Below are positions 22,748-33,890 of a stretch of 64,000 nucleotides of DNA, piece by piece. Under the pieces are notes generated by a model that did no database searches, was not told the origin of the DNA, and saw only the letters and a program-made list of their open reading frames with translations. Numbering within the stretch: position 1 is the stretch's first letter; each line of letters starts with the position of its first letter. The DNA is from Plectrocnemia conspersa (lineage: Eukaryota > Arthropoda > Insecta > Trichoptera > Polycentropodidae), in assembly GCA_009617715.1 (NCBI GenBank), contig VTFK01000154.1, positions 372,001-436,000 of the forward strand. The letters run 5' to 3'. The translations under genes and the position numbers were made by a program.

Positions 22748-23030
22748 CGATGCAGGAATCCAAGTAGACGTCGTGTAGTATATGGATTTTGAGAAGGCAT
22801 TCGACAAGATTTGTTAGGTCACATATAATAGCGAATACTAAAAAAATTGTCAGACCTCGTTACTCGGATGATTTCAAGATAAATAGTTTGTAACCTATAG
22901 CAGCCGATTAGCTGAATAGTATTTCCTGAGAGGTCCAACTTATGCCCTCTGCTCTTCACGTTATTAATAATAAGTACGGCAGTAACAAATTCAAATTTTT
23001 TTCTGTATGCAGAATATTTCTAATTGTTTG
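22748..23030 (+). pseudogene. LINE reverse transcriptase fragment (decayed)
   Basis: The plus strand reads GIQVDVV, a stop, then YMDFEKAFDKI (22758-22816), the conserved reverse transcriptase segment usually written as DFSKAFD. About 110 bases later come FLRGPTYALCSS (the GVPQGS-LGPLLF segment) and, after a frameshift, ISTAVTNSNFFLYAEYF, where FLYA-EY stands for the catalytic YADD box with the aspartates lost. The spacing and order fit motifs A to C of jockey/CR1-type LINEs. Stops and frameshifts show it is long dead. IQVDV followed by an aromatic FEKA/FDKA block also occurs at 63505-63440 on the other strand, so both come from one family. Confidence 0.65.
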
Positions 23031-23339
23031 TATTTATATTTATCAAATTTTTATCAACATTATTTTTTGTAGATTCTTATGCTTTTTGATTCTGCTTTCT
23101 AATCCTTTTTTTTGCATTTTACTTAACAGCTATTAAAAAGGAAGTGTTGTGTTTTAATCGAATAAATAACTTTATTAGCAACTTGATCCGACTGTTGTTT
23201 GAAATCATTGCCGACGATAAACTTTTTCTACAAAAGCACGCACTAGAAAGTCTATTATGCACTAGGGAAAAGAGAAACCAAAATCACTGCGTTACATTAA
23301 ATTGAAAAAATAAACGAAATCTATGCAAATTAGCAGGAA

Positions 23340-23770
23340 AAATACATTGGCGGCGTCACAAAGCCGCTCTGATAACGCTGCATATAAAATATTTAACATG
23401 CCACTCGGTCGGCATAAAACGATAAGTTAAATACAGCTGACTTTTTTATGCGATTTTTTTCCACATGAAGGTGCAACATTCATCGACATTAATGTGTGCG
23501 TGCACATACATACATACATATAATATATACATACATATATGTCCACATTTTCGTTTCGCCACCGTGTATAGCGGGTGAGGAAAAAGCGGCCCGCGGAAAG
23601 CCATTTTTCGCATGTTTTACGGCCTTTAAGCACACAAACAGCCCTGTGTCATGGCATTCTAAAAGTCACTCAAAACTTACATTGTTACAATGACTTTTAT
23701 ATATATCGAACCTTTATGTGACACGAACGACTCAAAAGGCGAGCTCGCTTCGTTAATTGTCGGGAAATTT
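23340..23770. other. GC-raised island with microsatellite
   Basis: GGCGGCGTCACAAAGCCGC near 23350 and GCGGCCCGCGGAAAGCC near 23586, with an ACATACATACATATA tract at 23507-23540. Short antisense and sense frames overlap here without domains. Candidate conserved non-coding element. Confidence 0.35.
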
Positions 23771-24048
23771 CACACTAACACCACACTTAAATTATACCAA
23801 AAAGTACTAGTATTATATATTATATTACAGCAATAAATTATTTATGTACAAAATATAATAATTAATATTTTTATTACTTTTTTATGAACTATAATACATA
23901 TTTTTTTGTGCAATATACATAATAAATAGCAAAAAACTAAAACATTCTTTAAATGAAAATATACATTTATATGTACAACGTATATATTTATTTGAGTTTA
24001 ATACAAAATTTAATAAATGATTAATTTATATTATAAAAAAGCATATGA

Positions 24049-24134
24049 CTAATACTATGTATTTTTGTTTTCCAGGTATGTTCATCTACATTAGAATAAC
24101 ATAGATTGAATGAAAATAATGCCTAAACGTAAGT
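24049..24134 (+). other. Candidate recursive splice site with RS-exon (site 1)
   Basis: The branch point CTAAT (24049-24053), a pyrimidine-rich tract and TTTTCCAG (24068-24075) form a good 3' splice site. The next six bases are GTATGT, a usable 5' splice site, which gives the AG|GT junction of a ratchet point. A second, stronger donor GTAAGT starts at 24129, so a 53-nt exon (24076-24128) is also defined; it has stops in all three frames, as many RS-exons do. Known biology: recursive splicing removes very long insect introns in steps. Inference: this window lies inside such an intron on the plus strand. Confidence 0.5.
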
Positions 24135-24239
24135 AATTAAACATATTGAACTCTTAAAATCCTATTTTTGAACAATCATATTAGAATAGGAGAATTTTTT
24201 TTTTAACTTTTTCCGGATGTAAGGTCGAAGGGGTGTAAA

Positions 24240-24500
24240 TTTGAAGTTAAAATAAACGTTAAAAATACTGGTAAAAGCTTATGTTTATCATGTACACTTT
24301 ATCACGTAGGGAAATAGTGTCGAATTTTGTTCCGTAGTGTTGGGATTGTCGTCGCGATGTCTTCTGGTGTTCCGCTGATGTCTCTCGTGCGGATTTTGGT
24401 CTCTCTCTGTTTGCCTCAGGTACCGTCTGCTGTCTGGGTTCGTCTCTAATCATCTGATGTCTCTAATAGTCTTCCGTCTCGAATTATTTGATTGTCTCCT
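24240..24500. other. Moderate-GC stretch rich in GTCTC motifs
   Basis: GTCTCTCGTGC, GGTCTCTCTCTG and CGTCTCTAATC recur at short intervals (24380-24480). No domain is visible in the overlapping antisense frame. Similar TGTCTCT-rich sequence precedes the dispersed repeats at 54.3 and 55.5 kb, so it may be a related but more decayed copy. Confidence 0.3.
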
Positions 24501-24550
24501 GATATAACAAAGTGTTATTTTATATACTTGATTCAAGACAGTTTTGTAGA

Positions 24551-24710
24551 ATCACAGATGCAGATGTTGGTAGGGCAATTGCATCGCTCGACTAATCAAC
24601 CAACGAAATAAGTTCAAGCTTTGAAGTATTTAATGCAATGAATAGAAGACAATTGTGGTTTTTATGGAGGAAGACGCATTGTCTATGGCGAAAATTTTAC
24701 GCTTAACAGT
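24551..24710 (+). pseudogene. Tc1/mariner-like transposase N-terminal relic
   Basis: The plus strand reads ITDADVGRAIASLD, a stop, then STNEISSSFEVFNAM and RRQLWFLWRKTH. This follows the pattern of the N-terminal helix-turn-helix of Tc1-like transposases, in which a DRGRAIALL helix is followed by a Gly-Ser-Gln turn, an A-x-x-FxV helix and S-x-x-RLWRRF. The catalytic DDE part is not visible downstream and no terminal inverted repeats were found. At least one in-frame stop is present. A chance match is possible, but the helix spacing is right. Confidence 0.4.
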
Positions 24711-25975
24711 GTCTGGAAAATCTTAACTTATTACGTAATAGTAGTATTATATATCTTCTATTGTTAGACGTTTTGTCTGGCAAGTTAATTATTTCCTTAT
24801 TATAATATTCAAAATGGTCGTATGAATGCATTTAGAGTCAACGGTTCAGCAGATTGGACCCCCCACAATTTCATTAAAATACTTACTGTTATCAATAGAT
24901 TTAAAATTATATAAAAAAACTTTTACAAATGGAGTGATAGATAGCTAAACATACACTAATATAGGAACAATAGTCAAAATTATGTGTATACCAAAATCTT
25001 TGACAATTTTAAAGAGGGACAGTATTTCATATAGTTTTCACAGTTATATACCATTGTAGGAATAAAACAAAATATTTCTTGTGTAACTCTATTGAATCTT
25101 AATAATTTTATGCTCACATTCATAAAATATAATAAATAATATAAAATACACAACATAATAGCTATTCGCACAACATATAAAGATACATATTGTGTGTGCG
25201 AAAGAAGATTAATTCCATGAAAACACAATTATCGCTGAAATTATTTCAACAATATTATCAGTCCTCTCTTAGTTTATCCTTTGTGGCCCATTTGTCTCAC
25301 AATATATTTTCTTTGCGTGTGCCAGCCTACAAAACGACAATGTAAAATATACCCATTTCGTTCGAGTTATGTTGTATGTATTATTATATTATTATACACT
25401 CAGTATATTGTGTGTTTCATTTATACTGTTATATCGCACTCGTATGAATGAATTTTGTACGCAAAAGAGTATGGCGATTTAACAAGAAGTCCTAGTGTTG
25501 GGTATTATATTTTAATTTATTATAGTGATATGAGCTTATACAGCGATTAAAAAAATAATGGCAAAAATTCAGTTAGCGAAACGTTAGATGGTTCTTTTAT
25601 TTCAAATTTAGTTGTATAAATGCCAACGATTTATGGCGACGCTTATGCAACATTTGCATTTTATGCAATTATTAAGGTCGGCTTCATAGTAAACCAACTG
25701 CGAAAATTAAAAAGAAATCTATTGTAACCTACACGATGCACTCGGCATTCGAATGGTAATGAGCGCGCAGTTCTATAAGCTTTCGTATGATGTTTTTTAA
25801 CTTACATATGCAATTTTAAATTTAAACCTTTTATTTTAATTCACTATTTGAGCAGTAACATACATATATGTATATATTTAATATAGCTGCTGATTTCATT
25901 AAGCTTAATTGTTTATAATATTTTTACTAATATTTATATTTATTGCCTCATTTTATCATTTATATTATTAAAAAC
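24711..25975. other. Mostly AT-rich non-coding spacer
   Basis: AT-rich with a moderate-GC patch around 25600-25780 (GGCGACGCTTATGCAACATT near 25635). Short antisense frame at 24980-25228 has no domain. Nothing else recognised. Confidence 0.5.
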
Positions 25976-26030
25976 CTTGACTTCATTGATCTAAAAGACC
26001 TGGGTTCAAATTCCATGTGACCTTAACGAA
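25960..26030 (+). repeat. tRNA-derived SINE relic (B-box)
   Basis: GACCTGGGTTCAAATTCCATG at 25999 holds a near-consensus pol III B box (GGTTCAAATTCC), preceded by TTGATCTAAAA, where a degenerate anticodon arm would lie. The A box and acceptor stem do not fold into a tRNA. An A/T-rich tail with repeated TATTTTATTATTATAA follows. I read it as an old tRNA-derived SINE fragment. Confidence 0.35.
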
Positions 26031-27240
26031 CGGAATGGTATTTATCGGTTTCTTTGATATCTGAGAAATCAGTGATTATTTTATTATTATAATGCCGATT
26101 TTATATTTATATTTAATATATTTTATTTATATTTTGTAATAAAATATTTTATTATTATAATAAATAGAAGTGATCATTTAATTTATATAATTCCGATCAG
26201 TCATTTTAGATGAGGGTAATCTAGTTTTTACAAATTGCACAGATTAATACCGTGATAATTAATTTAAATCAAGCTAGATCGTACGTATTAGGTATTAAGT
26301 GTTCTTTAATAATGAGCTTTTGGGCTTCAAATGACCTCTTGAAAGACTACTGTTATATAATATTAACGATTTATGCAAATCATGCAGAGAGCATTGTCAT
26401 GACTGCGAAACTTATAACTTTTGATAACAATAACCTGTTGATAACGTGTCAATAATAAAATTAACATAACCTTCATATATTTAACTAAAACTACATATAT
26501 ATTTTTTTAAATAATATCAATTATATTTTAAAATTTCTTCGATTTTTGTTTCACTATTCAAACTTATTAATTCCTAAATATAATCATTAAATTCATAGTG
26601 TTTTTCAAAGTTTTTTGCTCTGTATTGAACATCTTGCATCTGAGTATAAGTTGGAGAAGCTTCTAAATTTTATGTCCATGTTACACTCATTCTCTTATGA
26701 TAATTTGAAGTCATCATCAGTAACATCTGTACATATTTCTGACAAAGTCATTTCATAATTGTTATCTATACTTATCTAATTTTTAAATTATTCTTAAAGA
26801 ATATCACTTTAAATGCTTGTATTCTTTTTTGCTGTAGAGTCAAGATCTTCAAAAGCACATTTCTCGTATTTTTATTCCATATTAATCATATGCATTTGCA
26901 AATGAATTATATGGAATTTTATCAAGCTCAGCTTTAATTTGCTTACGAAATTGCCTATGAAAATGGGCTTCTAATGTCCATATGATACCGTTTTGGAAAT
27001 TCTTAAGAATTGCCATAATATGTATAATTAATAACAATAGCCTAAAGTTTGATAATAATAAGCAAATTATTTTAAAGAAATTATGTATGGAGTGTTTGCC
27101 ACAGACTGGTTATAATAACAATAACCGATTAATAACATTATACGTGCATATGATGTCCGGTTTTCACTGTATTTAAAAAGGACTATAGAACGAGAGAAGT
27201 GATCTATACTTATTAAAAAACAGTTTGATTTCACACGTTG
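26031..27240. other. AT-rich non-coding spacer
   Basis: AT-rich. Short repeats of TTTGATAAYAATAA-type sequence occur near 26422 and 27049. No gene recognised. Confidence 0.5.
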
Positions 27241-27289
27241 CTAACGAATCTTTTGACCGTTATGTTTTATAAATATTTACTCTTTTTGC

Positions 27290-27730
27290 GTTTCTCAGAC
27301 GTATTCATAAGTCTTAGAGACTTTCTCGTTATCCGAGGGTCGCTCTTCGAGCCGTAGTCACGTGACGGGCGTCCACACGGACGCCCCTGGATTAGCGCCT
27401 GGATAATGGGCGTGCGGACAAAAAGGCGCACGTGTCAGTTAGCAGATGCACGCGCTTAAGCCGACACAGAACAAACACGGGACGAAGACCTCCCCCGAAG
27501 CTACGTGAGGGTGGAATTACTACCGATATTTGCACAGAGTTCATAATAGAAAATCCGCATTGCGACTCTTGGTGTCCTCCGCCGACCAACTTCCGACCGG
27601 GCCTGTCGAATTAAAACGGATCAAGTTTCGGCAAAACTACCGCCCTGGGCAAACACTGGGCCACCATTGCCAGCCGAGGCCCTCTGCCAATGTCGATAAC
27701 CTGAACTAAATAATTAGTTAAATAAATATA
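27290..27730 (+). repeat. GC-rich segment, possible LINE 3' end
   Basis: A GC-rich block that stops abruptly at AACCTGAACTAAATAATTAG (27699) followed by TTAAATAAATATATTA. This is the shape of a non-LTR retrotransposon 3' untranslated region with its short AT tail. It has an 8-bp hairpin, GGGCGTCC-ACAC-GGACGCCC, at 27367-27386. Frames on both strands (27392-27614) show no reverse transcriptase motif. It could instead be a single-copy regulatory island. Confidence 0.35.
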
Positions 27731-28184
27731 TTACATCATCAAATCTAATGGTAGGTTTACATAAATGACAGAAAATTCAATATTTTATCTATATTCTATA
27801 GTTCTGTACTTGACTTATCAACATTTTGTCTGTGCGTGTTATTAAAACTTGCGATTAGAATTTTTTCACAAAACATTCTGCTAAAGATTTATAAGTCAAC
27901 ATAGTTCTATTAAGTAATAATATGAAGGTAGATAATTAGGTATTTTTATAATTATTAAAATGCTTTTTAAACATGAATATTTTTATTTAGGCCTTTGATT
28001 ATTTACATTATTATAAATAGCATCTGCATATAATAATAGATACGGGTGTTGAAATCCTTGTCTAATTAATGAAATTAATAATGCTTAAATATATTAACGA
28101 CAATCCAAGATTTGAGATACTTTTAAATTCTTCATCGATACTGTAATAGTTGCCCATTTTGAATGACTTATTATCCGTATTTGT

Positions 28185-28281
28185 TCAGTTCTCGCATATA
28201 AATACGCGCATAGGTACCAGAGAAGGCACGGTAAAACAGCACTGAATACTGAACACACAGTCTTGAAGAGCAGTCGCCATG
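28185..28281 (+). promoter_or_regulatory. Candidate core promoter
   Basis: An Inr-like TCAGTT at 28185-28190 lies just upstream of a TATA box TATAAATA at 28197-28204. From the TATA box a start near 28228 would be expected; the sequence there is not a strong Inr. ACAGTC follows at 28257. The elements precede a well-placed ATG (GCCATGG) at 28279. Confidence 0.3.
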
Positions 28282-28440
28282 GGGGCCGGGGTAGCCGTCG
28301 GCGATATTTGTTTAGGGATTATGTTTGACCTCCGGCCGATCCCAGACGTCGTTAGGCCGGCCAGCAGACGCCGTTATACGGACCTCGTACGTGAGAACGA
28401 GACGAACAGTACCAGTACCGCAGCACAGATACCGAAATGA
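28279..28440 (+). CDS. Hypothetical 53-residue ORF or first coding exon
   Basis: ATG in strong context (GCCATGG), then MGAGVAVGDICLGIMFDL and a basic segment RPASRRRYTDLVRENE, ending in TGA at 28438-28440. No known domain; the N-terminus is mildly hydrophobic but too short and interrupted by Asp for a clear signal peptide. It lies 75 bases after a TATA box. CGTAC|GTGAGA at 28390 is a plausible splice donor, so this could be the first coding exon of a larger gene rather than a whole protein. The neighbouring GC is also high (28290-28640), so a chance open frame in a GC island remains quite possible. No partner gene or downstream exon could be identified. Confidence 0.25.
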   Translation: MGAGVAVGDICLGIMFDLRPIPDVVRPASRRRYTDLVRENETNSTSTAAQIPK

Positions 28441-28859
28441 AAGAATAGTGGACCCAGAAGATTAACATTATCGCAGTGGAGGGTCCAGTGTCGATTCGCC
28501 TTTAGTACACATTTGAATATTTCACCCATTTGCCGGAAAAGCTGAGGCTGAAATGCCACCGGGAGGTCGTCGCGACGATTATAACGTCATCATTGTGTTG
28601 AGATTTTGTCATTATTGCTATACGACGAGAGTATGGTGGTTATAGGCGCGAAAGGGTATTTTTGTTTATTTATATACACAACCAAAGTGACATGAGAGTT
28701 GTCGAGATATATTAAAAGTACAACATTTATTATAGTATGATCGCAATAATTCTATGTCGTTTATACAATAATATAAAAGACATAAACACATTGAAATAAC
28801 GACTAAGGATATATAAGCATTAAAAATGTACTTCTATTTTCAATTTTACTTTCATTGAA

Positions 28860-29380
28860 TTTGAGCGGGTAAAGGTATATTTTTTATGACAATAGATCTA
28901 GGGTCTATTATCAAGCGATTCGAGCAAGAATCGACCGTATCCTTTTATGATAGACGATAGAACTTTATGATATCAATTCGTCGAGCAAAAACGCACAATA
29001 AAATCCAATATAATATTAGAAAACATTTTTCTCCCTTCCCCGAAAAAAACGCAAACAAGGCAAAGTGTGCGAACAAGGCGCAAATAATAATATATATTTG
29101 GAGAATTATTCTCATGAAAACAAAGCGATTCGGCGAAAACTTGAGTCGTAATTTCGCTACTCCCTTTTATCACCGCTGAGTTAATTTAAAATTTCGCCCA
29201 TTTTAAAAACTTTTCTCGTGTCCCTCGAGTCTGCGAGATAGAGATCTTAATTGTATCGACAAAAATAAATTGGCCGAATCTGGAAAACGGGCGAAATTAA
29301 TCTGGCACCGTTGCACGAGCACCTGATTAATCTCGCTAAAGATCTTAACGGCCTTGTTTAATTAAATCGTACTACATTAA
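28860..29380. other. GC-raised non-coding island
   Basis: Contains GGGTCTATTATCAAGCGATTC near 28901 and repeated GGCGAAA blocks (29132, 29291). Mirror frames on both strands at 28967-29179 have no domain. Candidate conserved non-coding element. Confidence 0.35.
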
Positions 29381-29829
29381 TTGAATAATAAGACAGTCTT
29401 AAAATTGTCGTTATGAATTAGCCTAGAGGGATCAGTGACGGATTTAGTAAGTACTAAAGTGAAAAGGGAGAAAAATGTTTCATACCACCCTAATTATATA
29501 AAATATATATCTTTTAAATTTATACAAATGAAAAATTATATGTAAAAAATATTTGTAGGTACTGAAATATAATAAGTTTTTTATTATTATTTTTTTTAAT
29601 AATAATTTAGCATATTTGTTTATTCATTTTAAATTAACGTCTTTTAAAAAACTTGTATCGACAATAGTGCCCCAATCAAAACTTAAGGTCACAAAAAGTT
29701 CTGTAAAATGCGACAATATTTTAAGAAAACTATTTTACAAAAAGCTACTACATGTTTTGACTTAGATGTCAGCGTATTTTCTCTATATAAAAAAAAGTTA
29801 TTATTAAAATAAGTTTGTGTAACTATACA

Positions 29830-29870
29830 ATAAAGATTTGCGACTGAAAAATTTAGACGCAAATCTTTAT
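29830..29870. repeat. Perfect 13-bp inverted repeat
   Basis: ATAAAGATTTGCG (29830-29842) and CGCAAATCTTTAT (29858-29870) are exact reverse complements around a 15-nt loop. No T-run follows that would suggest a pol III transcript. The motif AAGCGGCTGCT occurs twice downstream (29931 and 30059), each preceded by A-rich sequence. Confidence 0.8.
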
Positions 29871-30558
29871 GGATCAGTTAGAATTATGGATTTCGGATGT
29901 CGTAAATGGACCAGTTTGACGGTAAGAGAGAAGCGGCTGCTTTCTTATTCTTCTTAATCTTGGTGAATGCTTGGCGTGGATCTGCTTAGTGCTAGTTCGT
30001 ATAAACTCTGAAGTTGAGAGTAACTAGTGTGGCTGAACCTGTGTTTACGCGAAAAAAAAGCGGCTGCTATTTGAATCTCTGTTGATGGCCCAATTTCTCT
30101 GTCTTAAGTCTGGAATATCAGATAAAAGTTTTTGTCAAACGTGAATTTTAAAAAATTCAGTGTTGAAGAAAGTAAATTTTTAATGGAAGTGTTGGCGGAA
30201 GTAAATTACGAGTGGAAGTGAATGATAAGCGCTTTGTATGCGCTTATATACGATTCATAGAGCAAAATAAGTATCGGGAAAATTAAATGAACAGAAATAA
30301 TACAGGTGATATTTTAATATATGAGTTTTTTTAGCATAAGCAATAGTAGCACTAAAAAGTAGTTAGAAATAACAGTGAACTGTTTTAAAGTGTAAATAAT
30401 AGTAATTGTTAAAGTTATATGAAAAAAACACATTTGTTATTTAGTGCTGTTTATATTACGAATTTTTTTTATTGAAATTTCACTATAATTATGTTGTTTA
30501 AAAATAGATACAAATTAGTTTAATAAATTAAATTTTATTATTATTTTATTAGATTATG

Positions 30559-30561
<3 letters not shown>

Positions 30562-30646
<85 letters not shown>
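30562..30646. repeat. (AT)n microsatellite in a palindrome
   Basis: An uninterrupted AT dinucleotide tract of about 85 bp, bounded by ATGAAAT on the left and ATTTCAT on the right, so the whole 30557-30651 segment is one self-complementary palindrome. Length is expected to vary between individuals and to be prone to assembly error. Confidence 0.95.
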
Positions 30647-30648
<2 letters not shown>

Positions 30649-31310
30649 CATTACTGTCATGTTTCTCCTATTATGCAAACATAAGCACATTTTAAATGGT
30701 GCCGAATTAAGAACTGACATTAGATCTAAAAAAAAAATATTATATGAAGCATTAAAGAAAAATTAGGGTTTATGTTTGTATGTTCAGAAAATACTTTATA
30801 TTAAATTATTAGTTTTATATGCAAATAGAAAATAAATATTTCAATAAATATATTGCATAAGGTTGTTAAATTAATGATACAACACAACAAAAAAAATATT
30901 ATTCACAATATGATTTAACTAGGAGAGAATATTTTTTTTACATATATAGGTATAAACATTTTTTTATATTTATTATAACTAACATTATCTTAAAATTTAT
31001 TAATAATAATTAGCTTATGAATTGAATAATACAAATTAGTGATTATTTTAAATCTATTATGAGCTATAAGTATTCAATATATATTATTTAAAATACTTAT
31101 TGTGTTAAAAGCACAAATAAAAATATTGTAAATAAGATCTACCTGATCTACATCGAGATTTTTTATAAAGAAAATACTAGAAAAACAAAGCACAATTTTT
31201 AATATCACACGTGGAAAGAAAAGTGGCATAATTTTTCATTAGCGAAGCAAAAAAGCTTATATATTTATTCATATAATTTTATTTGTGTTGTTTTTGTATG
31301 TTTTCCTTGG

Positions 31311-31640
31311 TATATTCTGGATTCGTTCTAGCGGAGAAAATGTGTCCGGAGAAAGTGCCGTATAAAAGTTGTTGCACGCACAGTGGTCGTCCATCTTTGG
31401 GTATATCTATTTTGGACGGCCGCCAACGAGGATATTTCATATTTCGGAATTGAATATTATTTTAAAAGAATAGTAATGTTGCCATAAGTGATATAAATAC
31501 GCAATAATGTAATGGCGAGTCGGCATTAAGCGGAAGCGAGCCAGTTGCAAATCGCCTATTGCAATTTATCGCCGAGCGAATATAGACCGCTAGATTTATA
31601 GCGCATTTATTTCGTTTATAAACTACTTACCATGATTTCG
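31311..31640. other. GC-raised non-coding island
   Basis: Includes TTTGGACGGCCGCCAACGAG near 31411, AATGGCGAGTCGGCATTAAG near 31511 and ATCGCCTATTGCAATTTATC. It ends at ACTACTTACCATGATTTCG (31622), which on the minus strand reads ATG|GTAAGTAG, a strong splice donor, but no frame or acceptor accompanies it. Candidate conserved non-coding element. Confidence 0.35.
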
Positions 31641-32060
31641 TTTTAAGGTAATTACAATACCTTTTTATACATAAATTAAATATAATTATAAATTATTAAG
31701 ATATAACGTACTACAAGTGGATGTTCATTTAATAAAAAAGGTGAATTTTGTGCCATGTATATAATTGAAAAATGTCAATAAAAATTAATGAATAAAAATC
31801 AATGGCGGCATTTTAAACTCCGCAAGAAAGAGCTATAAAATAAACTGTCTTAACACTATTGATTCTTTAAAGTCAACTTAATTATTCCATTGGATTTCAT
31901 AAGGTTTTTTTTTGTATTGAATAAAGTTATTAAACGTGTCATTCCAAAAAACATATGTTATCCAGTATAATCATAACATACAAATAAAACTTTGTAAAAA
32001 TGTAACATATTAAAGAATTTTCATGTTACAAAAAAATTTTTTTTTTTTTATTTTTTAACC

Positions 32061-32480
32061 TGACCGGACATATGAGATTACGTCGGTTTAAGTTTTTCAT
32101 TTCCGCAGCGTTGCTTCTAAAAATAGTAAGCAAAGATAATCAGAGTCATTAGGTATACGGTTATGATTGCATCGCTCGTTGGATATAACGACGCTCGTTT
32201 TAATCTTCAGAGGAGAAGGTACAGAGAGGGAAAACTCGTCGACCACCGACGGGCTCGAGCCCTCTCGCTTTTCCAGGTGGGTATTTTGTACCCGGCGTCG
32301 TTCATAATTGACTTCAATATTTAAATTGAGCCGCATTGCAATTACGTACCGTTTTTAAGCACAGTTTCGAGCTCTCGGAGTGCATTCAGAGCCGGTCATT
32401 TGCGAGTGAATTAATCTCAAATGCACACGTGGTTAATGTCGATTAAAATGAAGCACATAATGCAGAGTAAATTTTTGTCT
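32061..32480. other. GC-raised non-coding island
   Basis: GTCGACCACCGACGGGCTCG near 32239 and TACCCGGCGTCGTTCATAAT near 32289. CTCGCTTTTCCAG|GTGGGT at 32275 resembles an acceptor joined to a donor, but it lacks a CTAAT branch point. The antisense frame 32097-32336 has no domain. Confidence 0.35.
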
Positions 32481-33230
32481 CGTAATGATGACGTCTGAGT
32501 AACATTCATATGAGATTATACATTGTCTGATTTTACATCATTGCTCTCTTCCAGGAAGCTTGCAGTTAAGAATTTAACTTGATCCTTCTAAATTTCTGTC
32601 TTTCAGATTTACTTTGACAGTCAATCTTACATATAAAATCAGTCTGCTTTTTTTTAACTTCCTATGTGACATTTTTTGAATGAAGGACGGTCTTGATGTT
32701 TATTATAAAATATAAAAAAATATATCCACTCTAACGTTGTTTTTGTTTTTTATAAACATATGTTCCACATATTTTTAAGTTGCCATTATAACACCACTGC
32801 TGTAATTCTGTTAATCACTGGCAGTTATACTTTTACACTTTCTTTATATTATAAGCATTTACTTAATCTTTTATCTTGTTCTAGGCGTAATGGTAGACGG
32901 TCTCCATCGTTAGTTGGATTCATTTTTACCACTTTTCAGTCATTAAAATTTCGTCAAAATGCCGTGATTATCTATTTAGGAAAACACCATATAATTGCAC
33001 AAATTAGCATAATATATGCATGTTACCAGTTTTGAGCATCTGCAGTTAGACCTCTTATGATTTAATGTGTGCTTAAAAACAATATCAAATGCTATATCGT
33101 TGTCATAAGCAGTATAGAGCTTGCAAGCCTTATGTTGTCTTAAAGTTAATTTAATAATAAAAATAAATAAATGTAAGTTTTATATTTTTAAAAATAGATT
33201 CATTGTGTATATTACACATGAAAACACAAC
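32481..33230. other. AT-rich non-coding spacer
   Basis: AT-rich. The frame 32760-33035 has a non-standard start and no domain; it is hydrophobic because of T-rich codons. Nothing recognised. Confidence 0.5.
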
Positions 33231-33500
33231 ATGATGAAAAGCGCCGAAAATTGAATGTGCACATAGGCGCTGCAGCGCGGACACAAATGTTTGGCTTTTG
33301 GCAAAGACACAAAAACACGGCGAGCCGCTGAATTAACAGTTATCTAAATAGGTTTCGGAAATAATGTGCCAACTTATTTATATTCGTTTTAAATTTTGTT
33401 TGTCGACGCTTTTTGCCGTTTAGCGCGACCGTTTTGGCTGCAGCGCATTTATCTGCGCGATTTGTTGGCGTAGGCGTCTCTTGCGATGCAACAGAAATAA
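33231..33500. other. GC-raised island with palindrome
   Basis: Contains a perfect 12-bp palindrome GCGCTGCAGCGC at 33267-33278 and a related GGCTGCAGCGCATTT near 33436, plus GCGATTTGTTGGCGTAGGCG near 33457. No sustained frame. Candidate conserved non-coding element. Confidence 0.4.
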
Positions 33501-33823
33501 CCGACTATGGTAATTTTTAACTGATAATATATTGTATAATATGATAATTAAATAGCTATTGAAAGTGATTTGTTAGCAATTTTTTTGTTATCCACAAATT
33601 ATTATCCACAATTTGCAAAATTAACGCTTTCACTCTTTCAATCACCCAGATCCGATTAAACGCAAGAAATTGCATGTAAAACAATAAATATGTATATACT
33701 TGACTAATTTAATTTTTCAATTATATTTATAAAAAATATATATATATTTTAGTATGTATATATACATATACTAAATATGTAAAAATAAATGAGTATTGAT
33801 ATTTTATAATCTATAACATATTT

Positions 33824-33890
33824 ATATGTACTACATAGTTATAAGGGAAATTTTCTTAAAAAAAACCCTCATAACTATGTATGTACATAT
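33824..33890. repeat. Precursor-sized hairpin, 24-bp stem
   Basis: The left arm 33824-33847 (ATATGTAC, TACATAGTTATAAGGG) pairs with the right arm 33866-33890 (CCCTCATAACTATGTA, TGTACATAT) with one mismatch and one or two bulged bases; the 18-nt loop is AT-only. The size and near-perfect stem suit a microRNA precursor or a miniature palindromic insertion. There are no flanking TA or other obvious target duplications. Strand is undetermined. Confidence 0.6.
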
